A DNA stretch of 64,000 nt from NCBI RefSeq assembly GCF_025244825.1, contig NZ_CP104263.1, positions 310,001-374,000 on the forward strand, in the 5' to 3' direction. Below the pieces are notes generated by a model. It was not told where the DNA came from. It worked only from the letters and a program-made list of their open reading frames with translations, and did no database searches. Both the position numbers and the translations under genes were made by a program. The stretch is from Arthrobacter jinronghuae (GTDB lineage Bacteria > Actinomycetota > Actinomycetes > Actinomycetales > Micrococcaceae). Of the stretch, positions 54,532 to 62,540 are shown one piece after another; the stretch's first letter is position 1, and each line of letters starts with the position of its first letter.

Positions 54532-55398
54532 GTGTTGGAATCGCGTGCGGTGGTGTTGGGCGGCGGCGGAGTGGCCGGCATCGCCTGGGAAATCGGCCTG
54601 CTGGCGGAACTGCTGGACCAGGGCATCGACCTCAACGAGGCAGACCTCGTTGTCGGTACCTCGGCCGGATCGGTGGTGGGAACCGCCCTTCGCTTCGGGC
54701 AGCTGCGGGCCGCGGCGCTCGCCCAGGAGACGGCTGAGGAAGGTGCCGGCGCCGCGGATTACCAGGAGCCGGACGCATTCGACGGCGAGCGGTTCATGAA
54801 CATCATGGGCGCGGCCGGCTTTGGCGGCGGCGGGGAGAAAGCCGCCCGCGCACGCCTGGGGCAGCGGGCCCTCAAAGCGGACACGCAGCTGACCGAGGAG
54901 GCCTGGGTGAACAGCATCCGTTCACTGGTTCCTTTCCCGGCCTGGCCCGAAAAGGCGCTGGGTGTCACGGTGGTGGACGCCGAAGACGGCAGCTTCAAGG
55001 TGTTCGACGGCGATTCCGGCGTGGACCTTGGCCTGGCGGTCACCGCCAGCTGCACTGTCCCGACGGTGTGGCCGCCCGTGCACATCAACGGGCGGGTCTA
55101 CATGGACGGGGGCATGCGCTCGGGTACCAATGCCGATGTCGCTGCCGGTTTTGGGAAGGTGCTGGTGGTTTCCTGCGGCCTCGAGGCGCCGCAGAGCCCC
55201 TTCGGACCCACCCTCCCGCAGGCGCTGAAAACGATCAGCAAGGACGGAAAGCCGTTGTTGATTGAAGCCGACGCACAGGCACTGCAGGCGTTTGGCACCA
55301 ACATGCTGCTCGATTCCACCCGCCGGCCCTCCGTCGCGGCGGGCCGGCGGCAGGCGAAGGAGATTGCCGACGTCGTCCGGCGCTTCTGGGAGGACTGA
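54532..55398 (+). CDS. Patatin-like phospholipase
   Basis: Lipid acyl hydrolase of 288 residues. GGGGVAG is the oxyanion hole, GTSAGS holds the nucleophile Ser44, and YMDGGMRSG holds the catalytic Asp192 of the Ser-Asp dyad. No signal peptide. The GTG at 54532 is chosen because AGGAGG lies seven bases upstream; an earlier GTG at 54484 would add 16 unconserved residues. Substrate and regulation unknown. Confidence 0.9.
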   Translation: MLESRAVVLGGGGVAGIAWEIGLLAELLDQGIDLNEADLVVGTSAGSVVGTALRFGQLRAAALAQETAEEGAGAADYQEPDAFDGERFMNIMGAAGFGGGGEKAARARLGQRALKADTQLTEEAWVNSIRSLVPFPAWPEKALGVTVVDAEDGSFKVFDGDSGVDLGLAVTASCTVPTVWPPVHINGRVYMDGGMRSGTNADVAAGFGKVLVVSCGLEAPQSPFGPTLPQALKTISKDGKPLLIEADAQALQAFGTNMLLDSTRRPSVAAGRRQAKEIADVVRRFWED

Positions 55399-55416
55399 GT
55401 CCGGGTTGGTGCCGGC

Positions 55417-55725
55417 TTAGCGGTTGTCGCGGTCGACGTCGGCCTCCAGATCGGAGCCCGGCTCAATCACCACGCCGTCTTCACGCTGCTCGACGCCGTC
55501 GGCCTGGGGTGCGGTGTCTCCGGCGGGAGAGGGGGCTGCAGCCGCTTCTGATGCGGCGGCGGCCTCGGCTTCTTCGCGTTCCTTGATGTACTTCACGAGG
55601 AACTCCAGTTCATCGCTGTACTGCTGCAGGCGGTCGGAGCGGGACTCAGTCGCCAGGGCGAGCACGAGGTCGGTCTGCCGTGCACGCAGCTGGGCAATTG
55701 TGGGCTGTGATTCGTTGGTGTCCAT
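55417..55725 (-). CDS. Hypothetical protein with helical N-terminus
   Basis: Protein of 102 residues: a helical first half (IAQLRARQTDLVLALATESRSDRLQQYSDELEFLVKYIKEREE) that could form a coiled coil, then a disordered Ala/Pro/Asp-rich tail. GGATGA upstream of the ATG. No known domain. It is convergent with the patatin gene and upstream of nothing on its strand within 60 bases, so its partner is unclear. Confidence 0.6.
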   Translation of the reverse strand: MDTNESQPTIAQLRARQTDLVLALATESRSDRLQQYSDELEFLVKYIKEREEAEAAAASEAAAAPSPAGDTAPQADGVEQREDGVVIEPGSDLEADVDRDNR

Positions 55726-55786
55726 GCTTCATCCTACAAAGGCTGCCCGGCCTCGTTGCCACGGCGGGTACAAAGCCGAGGGCCGG

Positions 55787-56131
55787 CTAGTCCTCGCCGG
55801 CGTTTCTCCGGTGCCGGCGCGAGGGATCATTCTCCAGGCCGTTCGCATCACGTCCGTCACCTGCACGGCGTTGGGCCACTTCGGCACTGTACGGTGCACG
55901 CGGACGTGCGGGCAGTTGGTCGATGAGCTCGTTCGCGGCATGGGCGAGGATGTCCCGCTGGAAGGGAGGGAGGGACAGGGACCCGTTGATATAGGCATCG
56001 ATTTCGTATTCGCCGGCTGCGCCTCCGATGCTGAAGTACTTCATCCACACTTCGGGCACAGTCAGCCGGGCGTCCTCAAGCGCTTTCTTGAGCAACTGTC
56101 GTTGCTCCGGCTCAACAGCCTCGAAACCCAT
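55787..56131 (-). CDS. Hypothetical protein downstream of GAF-ANTAR gene
   Basis: Protein of 114 residues: a compact helical first part (LLKKALEDARLTVPEVWMKYFSIGG, then FQRDILAHAANELIDQL) and an Arg/Asp-rich unstructured tail. AGGGG precedes the ATG. It starts ten bases after the GAF-ANTAR stop on the same strand, so it is probably the last gene of that operon. Function not recognised. Confidence 0.6.
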   Translation of the reverse strand: MGFEAVEPEQRQLLKKALEDARLTVPEVWMKYFSIGGAAGEYEIDAYINGSLSLPPFQRDILAHAANELIDQLPARPRAPYSAEVAQRRAGDGRDANGLENDPSRRHRRNAGED

Positions 56132-56140
56132 CGTCTGCCC

Positions 56141-56875
56141 CTAGTAGCGCTGTTGGTTGCTAACGCTCATTATGACTTGCTCAGAAACGCTGCGCAGGGA
56201 ATGCCCGTTGCTGCGCGAGCTCATGATCAGCTCACCCATGGCCTCTTCTGAATTCAGCTTCTTCCGCTCCATGAGGATACCGCGGGCCAACGCGATGCTG
56301 TCCCGGCTGGCAATGGCGTCTTTCAGTTCCCTGCTGGCCCGGTGCGGCACTTCGGTGGACTGGACGTTCGCAAGCAGTGTTGCCGCGGGGCCGGCGAAGA
56401 GCGTCAGCAGGTGCTCGCTGCGCTCGTTGAAGGCCGCGGTCTCCGTGGAGTAGATCTTCATTGCACCGAGGATTTCCGTCTTGTGGAGCAACGGCACACT
56501 CAGGACCGAGCGTAACCCCAGCTCAGCCGCCGGGCCGCTCCATCCCGGCCAGCGGATCTCCACCGCCAGGTCATCCGACCGCACGGGGGCAGCGCCGGCC
56601 CAGGCTTCCAGGCAAGGCCCCTTTCCCAGCCGGTACTGCAGCTCATCGGCAGTGACCACCAGCCCGTCGGTGGATCCTGTGCTGGTCCTGCGGCCCTGAT
56701 CGTCCATCAGTGAAACACCGGCCCCCGCGGCACCGGGAATGCTTTCCCGAATTGCCTCGGCAAGCAGGTCGACGGCGTGGGCCACGGTTTCCTCGGTGAG
56801 GAGCGCGCCCTGGATCCGGGCAATGAGGCTGGAAAGTTCGTCCAAGGGGAGATCACCGGGCATGGCCGGCCTCAC
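56141..56875 (-). CDS. GAF-ANTAR domain RNA-binding regulator
   Basis: Protein of 244 residues: GAF sensor domain (about 20-165; LQYRLGKGPCLEAW is typical) and a C-terminal ANTAR domain (from about 180; DSIALARGILMERKKLNSEEAM). ANTAR proteins bind paired RNA hairpins and prevent early termination. The GTG at 56875 overlaps the stop of the preceding gene (GTGA), favouring it over the ATG at 56863. It is third in an operon with a STAS protein, suggesting stress or redox signalling. The GAF ligand is unknown. Confidence 0.88.
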   Translation of the reverse strand: MRPAMPGDLPLDELSSLIARIQGALLTEETVAHAVDLLAEAIRESIPGAAGAGVSLMDDQGRRTSTGSTDGLVVTADELQYRLGKGPCLEAWAGAAPVRSDDLAVEIRWPGWSGPAAELGLRSVLSVPLLHKTEILGAMKIYSTETAAFNERSEHLLTLFAGPAATLLANVQSTEVPHRASRELKDAIASRDSIALARGILMERKKLNSEEAMGELIMSSRSNGHSLRSVSEQVIMSVSNQQRY

Positions 56876-57147
56876 ATTTCCTCATGGTTTTCCATCCCGC
56901 CGTGATGAGCCTGATGCTTCGGATGGCCGTCTATGTCCGTCCTTCTGGCCCATTCGCCGGCCAACGCGCTGTACCACTCCAGCGCGTAGGCGGGGGGATG
57001 CCCGGAATCCAGTTGCCGGTAGACACGGTCCGTCAGACTTAGCAAAGTCCTCTGGGGCAGGGCGGCCAGCGCCTGGACATCCAAGGGATCTGCCGGCAGG
57101 TCCAACAGCGAGAAGGCCGAAGCGTGCCGGGTGCGGAAGAGCGTCAT
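56872..57147 (-). CDS. Small His-rich hypothetical protein between STAS and GAF-ANTAR genes
   Basis: Protein of 91 residues with a helical core (LLDLPADPLDVQALAALPQ, then AYALEWYSALAGEWARRTD) and a His-rich tail (HPKHQAHHGGMENHEEM) that could bind metal. ATG start overlaps the STAS gene's stop (ATGA); its own stop overlaps the GAF-ANTAR start. Position makes it part of the signalling operon. No known family. Confidence 0.65.
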   Translation of the reverse strand: MTLFRTRHASAFSLLDLPADPLDVQALAALPQRTLLSLTDRVYRQLDSGHPPAYALEWYSALAGEWARRTDIDGHPKHQAHHGGMENHEEM

Positions 57148-57449
57148 TGCTTCGCTCCTCCGGCCGGGACCATGGCCGGGCATTCGGGGAGGACCTCCGG
57201 GCACGCGATTCTGAGGTCAATGTCCCGCCCGGCAACGTTTCCACGAAGGAGGGGAAGGGCAGCACGTTCAATGTGCTGGGCTGTGGTCAGGTCCACGGCA
57301 ATCCGGTGTCCGCGCACAAGAGCGGCAGTCTTCCGGATTACGGGTGCCAGGGAACGCCAGCTGTCGGCGGTGAGGCAGCCGGTCACTTCAAGGACAGCGG
57401 AGGAAGGGTCGACATCGAGCCGAACGAGTACACGCAGTTTGTGGTCCAA
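57144..57449 (-). CDS. STAS-domain protein (anti-sigma factor antagonist type)
   Basis: STAS domain protein of 101 residues (VLEVTGCLTADSWRSLAPVIRKTA, then IAVDLTTAQHIERAALPLL). The usual phosphorylatable Ser of SpoIIAA (in the D(S/T)SG loop) is replaced by TAQHIE, so regulation by phosphorylation is doubtful. The TTG start is weak but covers the first strand. It is first in the operon STAS, small protein, GAF-ANTAR, with overlapping ends, so the three are made together. Confidence 0.72.
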   Translation of the reverse strand: MDHKLRVLVRLDVDPSSAVLEVTGCLTADSWRSLAPVIRKTAALVRGHRIAVDLTTAQHIERAALPLLRGNVAGRDIDLRIACPEVLPECPAMVPAGGAKQ

Positions 57450-57714
57450 AGGATTCCCAAAATAGGAGTTCCGCGGCGCACTGCTGGGCCTCGGGTTTCA
57501 GGGTAAACGGCGGATCCCGGTGAAGGCAAGTCGGGCAGTGCAGGCGTTTTTGAGGAGAAGGTGTCAGAGGCCTGGGCGGCCGATTGAAGCACCTCGGTCA
57601 AATTACTAAGTTTGCTTATAAGTTGTCTGCTGGGATAGATTTCACTTACTGGCCCCCGGGGCCGCCATAAGAGGCGACCCAACTAATGTTGGGCCTGATA
57701 TGCGGAGGTGCATA

Positions 57715-58596
57715 GTGTTTTTCCATAAGCAGGAACTCCAGTTCTCAGCGACACCCGATAAGCCGGATGCCGTTTTCGCCCGCAAGCTTCAGGAAGTCCT
57801 TGGCGGACAGTACGGCGAAATCACCGTAGCAATGCAGTACGGATTCCAGTCGTGGAATTCCCACCTGCCCGGTAAGTACCGCGACCTGCTCTACGGCATC
57901 GCCGCCGAAGAGATGGGCCACGTGGAAATGCTGGCCATCATGATTGCCCAGCTGCTGGAAAAGGCTCCCTTGGGTATCACCGACGACGCCGTGCAGTCGG
58001 ATCCGACGATCGCAGCAGTTGTCGGCGGCATGGATGTTCAGCACGCCATTGTTGCCGGTGCCGGCGCCCGTCCGGTGGACAGCAACGGCAACCCGTGGAC
58101 CGGTGGCTACGTGACTGCCAGCGGCAATCTGCTCGCCGACTTCACGTCCAACGCCAACATCGAAATGCAGGGACGCCTCGCCGTCGCCCGCCTGTACCAC
58201 ATGACCGATGACAAGGGCGTCCGCGATATGCTCGCGTTCCTCCTGGCCCGCGACACGATGCACCAGAACATGTGGACGGCTGCTGCCAAGGAACTGCAGG
58301 AAGAGGGCCACGAGCTGCTTCCGGTTCCGAGCAACTTCCCGATCAAGAAGGAACACCGCGAGGTTTCCTACCAGTACCTGAACTTCTCCGACGGCAAGCA
58401 CGCCTCCGAGGGTTCCTGGGCTTCCGGCCCCACGCCGGACGGCAAGGGCGAGTTCAGCTACCACGAGGGTCCCACCACCACGGCTCCCATGCCGGACGTC
58501 ACCCGTCCGGATGCCCGCTACTACGGCACCACCGACATCCCCAACGTCGTGGAAAAGGTTGCCGGCACGGTTCAGGACAAGCTGAACCGCGAGTAA
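57715..58596 (+). CDS. Manganese catalase
   Basis: Di-manganese catalase of 293 residues that dismutates hydrogen peroxide without haem. Glu35 (QYGEITVAMQY), Glu66 and His69 (AAEEMGHVEM) coincide with the Lactobacillus ligand numbering, and later Glu and His in MQGRLAVARLYH and RDTMHQNMW complete the site. The GTG at 57715 is chosen: GGAGG is six bases upstream and FFHKQELQF is the family start. It lies between two GAF-ANTAR genes transcribed on the other strand and ends in a strong terminator. Confidence 0.95.
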   Translation: MFFHKQELQFSATPDKPDAVFARKLQEVLGGQYGEITVAMQYGFQSWNSHLPGKYRDLLYGIAAEEMGHVEMLAIMIAQLLEKAPLGITDDAVQSDPTIAAVVGGMDVQHAIVAGAGARPVDSNGNPWTGGYVTASGNLLADFTSNANIEMQGRLAVARLYHMTDDKGVRDMLAFLLARDTMHQNMWTAAAKELQEEGHELLPVPSNFPIKKEHREVSYQYLNFSDGKHASEGSWASGPTPDGKGEFSYHEGPTTTAPMPDVTRPDARYYGTTDIPNVVEKVAGTVQDKLNRE

Positions 58597-58621
58597 TTGC
58601 GCATCTGCGGATCAAAACGAT

Positions 58622-58655
58622 AAATGCCCGGACGCTTTGCGTCCGGGCATTTTCT
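58622..58655. terminator. Intrinsic terminator after Mn catalase
   Basis: AAATGCCCGGACGC, loop TTT, GCGTCCGGGCATTT followed by TCTT: a perfect 14-base stem between the Mn catalase and the convergent GAF-ANTAR gene. The A and T flanks make it usable from both sides. Confidence 0.9.
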
Positions 58656-58673
58656 TATGGTGCGGGGAGGAAC

Positions 58674-59489
58674 CTATTGCTTGAAATGCGTCTGCGCTTC
58701 AGCGGGGGTCACTGATCCCACCACCCGCTCGGCGATTTGCCGAAGTTTGATGTTTCGGCTGCCGGACGCGGAAACCAGAATGTTGAAGGCTTCGTCCTGG
58801 CTGCACCGGTTCTGGGCCATAACAATCCCGACGGCCAAATCAATAACCGTTCTGGAGTCCATTGCGGCACGCAGGTCTGCGGAATGCTCGCCCCCGGCCG
58901 CCAGGCGGGCGGCCAGCTGAACGGGTTTGGTGATGCGCCGGGCGTAGTCCTGGATCTGCTCGACCGTTGCGCTGTCGAAGTGTTCCGGGCGGGTGCTGTA
59001 AAGGCTGAGGGTTGCGACGCCATCTGTTTCGAGGTCCAGCGGAAGTACGAGCACCGAACGCATTCCGGCCTGCTCCGCGAGGGCTACATACTGCTCCCAC
59101 CGCTTTTCCCGGCGAAGGTCGGGTATATGCACCACTGCCCGTTCCTGGATCGCAGTGATGCAGGGCCCCTCGGTGAAGTTGTACTGCAGGTCATCCAGGG
59201 AACCGGAGGGGGCGCCGCTGAAAGCTGCGCGGACAGGTTTGTGGTCCCGGGTGATGGTCATGGCGCATTCGACGGGACTCGTCGGAATGGAAAACGCCTT
59301 AGCCGTCAGTGTTGCCAGCTCGTGGAGGAACTCCTGAACCGTGACGCTGGAAAGAGTCAGGTCCTGCAGCCGCTCCACGAGGAAGAGGTCCAGATCATCC
59401 GCCGTACTCTTCCGGTCTTCTGCCGACCGACCCGTAGGGGCTTCGAATGGAGCTATGGCGTCCTGTGCAGTTGCTCCGGTTCCGATCAT
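58674..59489 (-). CDS. Second GAF-ANTAR domain regulator
   Basis: Protein of 271 residues with a longer N-terminal leader, a GAF domain (about 50-195; LQYNFTEGPCITAIQERAVVHIPDL) and a C-terminal ANTAR domain (RTVIDLAVGIVMAQNRCSQDEAF). It is a paralogue of the protein at 56.1 kb with moderate similarity. ANTAR action on RNA leader hairpins is known for the family; its target here is unknown. It is convergent with the Mn catalase gene and shares its terminator. Confidence 0.9.
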   Translation of the reverse strand: MIGTGATAQDAIAPFEAPTGRSAEDRKSTADDLDLFLVERLQDLTLSSVTVQEFLHELATLTAKAFSIPTSPVECAMTITRDHKPVRAAFSGAPSGSLDDLQYNFTEGPCITAIQERAVVHIPDLRREKRWEQYVALAEQAGMRSVLVLPLDLETDGVATLSLYSTRPEHFDSATVEQIQDYARRITKPVQLAARLAAGGEHSADLRAAMDSRTVIDLAVGIVMAQNRCSQDEAFNILVSASGSRNIKLRQIAERVVGSVTPAEAQTHFKQ

Positions 59490-59830
59490 CCCTACTTTCT
59501 ACACCATCCGGCATTGGTCAGTAGGCTTGCCGTTTCTGTCGAGTTTCCTGCGGGCATTCCCTGCCCGCGTTCTCCCGGAACGTGAGGCGCCGGTCGGGGT
59601 GGGGGGTGAAACCTTCAGCGGGTTCAACTGGAGGACCTCATAAACGCCACGATTCTTACCCATGCGCCTTCAGGTGCCTCCCCAGCGGAATTAACCCCTG
59701 TCGTGAATGACAACTGCTGTATTCAGTACCGGTGCTATTGTCGAGGGCGCTAAACCGAAATAGGGAATCGTGCAGCGGCAGGCGGGGTGGAACGGCGGTG
59801 AATGCGGTGAACAACGGCAACGGCGCGGAT
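59490..59830. other. Gene-free interval of 340 bases
   Basis: Lies between the divergent GAF-ANTAR gene and a small membrane protein gene. It must hold promoters for both, but I see no convincing -35/-10 pair, operator palindrome or RNA gene. Confidence 0.5.
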
Positions 59831-60232
59831 ATGACAAAAACGAACGGACTTCCTTCCGTGCGGTTAACTGAACGGGATCTGGTGCTGGGCAAGAAGGCCG
59901 CCAAATACTCAGCCGTTATCTGCGCGGTTGCGTTTGCGGCGTGTCTAGGCATCGCCATATACGTGTTGTTCAGTGTGCCGCTTGGGACACGGATGCCCTA
60001 CAGCGGACAGTACGGGAGAAGCGGGATTCCCATGCCGTTCGCTCTCCTTCCGGCTTTAGTTGTCCTCTCCGGTTTGTTCCGTGGATCAATAAAACCTAAG
60101 TCGCACCACATGGGGAAAATAACGCGGGGATTCTTGTATAGTTTCGGGACGGCAATGGTCTTGGGATGCGTGGTTCTCCAGTGGGTTTTTACGAAATCCA
60201 TACTGATTGAGGGTGGTGCGCTCCCCGCATAG
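59831..60232 (+). CDS. Small membrane protein of unknown function
   Basis: Protein of 133 residues: a charged N-terminus (VRLTERDLVLGKKAAK), then three hydrophobic segments (SAVICAVAFAACLGIAIYV, PFALLPALVVLSGLF, and FLYSFGTAMVLGCVVLQWVF) with basic loops between. ATG 59831 is used; GTG 59798 is also in frame. The base composition is less GC-rich than its neighbours. No family recognised. Confidence 0.55.
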   Translation: MTKTNGLPSVRLTERDLVLGKKAAKYSAVICAVAFAACLGIAIYVLFSVPLGTRMPYSGQYGRSGIPMPFALLPALVVLSGLFRGSIKPKSHHMGKITRGFLYSFGTAMVLGCVVLQWVFTKSILIEGGALPA

Positions 60233-60358
60233 CTGTGCGGGCGGGCAGAGTTCGGCCTCAGGGCTAGTGGCGCGAAAGATGCAGTAGGCACAACGTGCCA
60301 TAGAGCACGGAGACGAAAATGAGCGGTGATCGCAAAGTTGCGCGGCCTGCCGGACCGC

Positions 60359-60988
60359 TCAATATGAAGTCCCGGCAGATTGCTGGGCCGAGGATGACCT
60401 GCGACGGGACTTCAGCGGAATGAATACCGCGTAGAACGCACCCCAGCAGATCCAGAAAACGGTCGAGATGCTTCGTTCAGAGATTCCAGGGAGCCGGCGG
60501 CGGCCCATAGCGGCAATCCCGGATACTGCCGCTGTCACCACCACGAACCGGATCATCCGGCCGGGCACGCTCCAGGCAAGAAACGTCACGAGCGGGGTCC
60601 GCTGCAGCCCGGCTGCCCGCGCGTAGAGCTTGTACGGGATTCCACGGGTGGGGCCCCGCAGCAAAGACGCGGCCCCGGACTCGGCGATCTCCTGCTCCAC
60701 CTCGCTGATCATTGCATCCGTGATTGCCGGAACTTTCACCAACGCCTTACGCGAGGTGTTTGCGGCTACCTTGCGCGCCCACCAGTACGTCACTGCCCCT
60801 CCGGCCATGGCGCCGCCGAGGGCTGAGACCGTGGTGCCGAGCGCGCGTTTCGGCCGGCGCAGCCCCACCCAGGATGTCCACACATCGGGGACCACAAAGA
60901 AGAACGTCGCTTCCGCGAAGCCCCAGGCGCCGGCGATTCCGTGGTCCCGCAGGGCATTCCCGAAGGCTGATTTGCGCCTAGTTCTCAT
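60359..60988 (-). CDS. Uncharacterised multi-pass membrane protein (YqaA/DedA-like spacing)
   Basis: Protein of 209 residues with three to four hydrophobic segments. WGFAEATFFFVVPDVWTSW followed by LGGAMAGGAVTYWWARK recalls the membrane-entry helices of DedA/YqaA proteins, but the diagnostic motifs are incomplete. An Arg/Ser-rich tail follows. It is divergent from the YnbA-like operon. Possible lipid-related transport role is inference from position. Confidence 0.55.
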   Translation of the reverse strand: MRTRRKSAFGNALRDHGIAGAWGFAEATFFFVVPDVWTSWVGLRRPKRALGTTVSALGGAMAGGAVTYWWARKVAANTSRKALVKVPAITDAMISEVEQEIAESGAASLLRGPTRGIPYKLYARAAGLQRTPLVTFLAWSVPGRMIRFVVVTAAVSGIAAMGRRRLPGISERSISTVFWICWGAFYAVFIPLKSRRRSSSAQQSAGTSY

Positions 60989-61113
60989 GTTTACACTGTA
61001 ATGAATGGTGACGTGGAAATACGGGATTGATCGCGGGTTGCTGCCGGTTCCGCCGCCCGCCCCGCATTAGCGTAAGAGTTACGGCAAGAAGGCCCAATGA
61101 ATGGATACTTTAT

Positions 61114-61809
61114 ATGAGCCACGGAACGGATAGGCGGGAAATTCCGCAGCGCAGCAGCCAATGGGCGGCCAAATCTGCGGATATTCTTGCGGCGGCGAAA
61201 CTCACCCCAAATCAGATTTCGGTCGGTTCAGTGGTGTTCGCCGCAGTGGGTGCCGCTGCGTTGATCTGGTCGGCACATACCGACGACGCCATTATTCGTG
61301 CTGTCTTACTGGCTGCGGCTGCTGCCTGTATACCGCTGCGTTTGTTGTTGAACATGCTCGATGGAATGCTGGCCGTGGAAAAGGGTATGAGCTCACCGGT
61401 GGGTGATATCTACAATGAACTGCCTGATCGGATCTCCGATGTGCTGTTCCTGGGGGCAGCAGGCATCGCAACTGCCGGGCTGGTGACCGCCGACCGAGTC
61501 GATTTCGGGGTGACACTGGGATTCCTTGCGGCGATACTCGCCGTACTCACCGCTTACATCCGCTGCCTCGGAGCAGCCCTCGGCACGGGAAACTTCTTCG
61601 ACGGGCCCTTGGCCAAACCGCACCGCATGTGGTTGCTGATGATCGGCGTCCTGGTGGGCATCGCCGAACCATGGCTTCCCTGGGCGGAAGGTTGGGCATT
61701 GTTCGGCACGCTGGCGCTCATCGCGTTAGGCTCCCTGCTCACCTGTGCTCGCCGACTGCGCCGTGTCAGCGCTGCGCTGCGTGCCCGCAGCAACGGCTTG
61801 CCATCATGA
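61114..61809 (+). CDS. CDP-alcohol phosphatidyltransferase (YnbA-like subfamily)
   Basis: Membrane enzyme of 231 residues with about six helices. The CDP-OH-P motif is present in the variant LNMLDGMLAVEKG...GDIYNELPDRISD, where the first and third Asp of the classical DxxDGxxAR...GxxxDxxxD are Asn. E. coli YnbA, as I recall its sequence, has the same Asn substitutions and the NE..D..SD ending, so this belongs to that subfamily. Expected reaction: transfer of phosphatidate from CDP-diacylglycerol to an unknown alcohol. ATG 61114 is the likely start. The next gene overlaps its stop. Confidence 0.8.
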   Translation: MSHGTDRREIPQRSSQWAAKSADILAAAKLTPNQISVGSVVFAAVGAAALIWSAHTDDAIIRAVLLAAAAACIPLRLLLNMLDGMLAVEKGMSSPVGDIYNELPDRISDVLFLGAAGIATAGLVTADRVDFGVTLGFLAAILAVLTAYIRCLGAALGTGNFFDGPLAKPHRMWLLMIGVLVGIAEPWLPWAEGWALFGTLALIALGSLLTCARRLRRVSAALRARSNGLPS

Positions 61810-62540
61810 ACGTCGGCAGGGCTTCCCGGCGCAGCCTCGCGAAACTTATCAGCGCCTTCGCCGGTGCGCGCGTGGTGAGTGCAGCCGGAGATTCTGAACT
61901 GGATCTACCCGGGCAGGCCATCTATTACGCGAACCATTCGAGCCATCTGGACTTCCTCACCATTTGGGCCGCACTGCCGGCAGGGCTTCAGCAACGCGCC
62001 CGCCCGGTGGCTGCCAAGGACTACTGGGGCTCAGGGGTGCGTAAGGCTTTTGCCGAACAGATCTTCAACGCCTATTTGGTCGAGCGCCACGGCTCCAGCA
62101 GCCGCCGGCAGCGCACGTCGGACTCAGGGGTCAGCCCCAAGGGACAGGTGGAGGGCATGGCCGAGGTGCTGGCCGCCGGTGATTCGCTGATTATCTTCCC
62201 TGAAGGCACCCGGGGCGACGGCGATACGATCGCCCAGTTTCACGGCGGACTGTACAAACTGGCCCGTCTCCACCCTGAGGTGCCGGTGGTCCCCGTGACG
62301 CTCGCCAACCTCGGACGGATCCTCCCCAAAGGTGCGGTGATCCCGGTGCCCCACCTCTCGACTGTCATCTTCGGCGAGCCCCTCCATCTGGATCCCGAAG
62401 AGGACAGGCAGACGTTCCTGGCCCGCGCCCGGGAGGTTCTTGTGGAAGGCCTCGCGAAGCATCAAGGCACGCAATCTCCCCCTATTCAGGACGACGGCGT
62501 CTCGGCCCCTCGCAGCCAGGACCGGCAGGACAACCCGTGA
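61806..62540 (+). CDS. 1-acyl-sn-glycerol-3-phosphate acyltransferase (PlsC-like)
   Basis: Acyltransferase of 244 residues. NHSSHLDF is the catalytic HxxxxD motif and FPEGTRGDG the substrate-binding motif; VPVVPVTL is the later conserved strand. It adds the second acyl chain to lysophosphatidate, making phosphatidate, the substrate of the following CDP-diacylglycerol synthase. ATG overlaps the previous stop (ATGA), and its own stop overlaps the next start. Without a clear membrane anchor it is probably peripheral. Confidence 0.85.
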   Translation: MNVGRASRRSLAKLISAFAGARVVSAAGDSELDLPGQAIYYANHSSHLDFLTIWAALPAGLQQRARPVAAKDYWGSGVRKAFAEQIFNAYLVERHGSSSRRQRTSDSGVSPKGQVEGMAEVLAAGDSLIIFPEGTRGDGDTIAQFHGGLYKLARLHPEVPVVPVTLANLGRILPKGAVIPVPHLSTVIFGEPLHLDPEEDRQTFLARAREVLVEGLAKHQGTQSPPIQDDGVSAPRSQDRQDNP

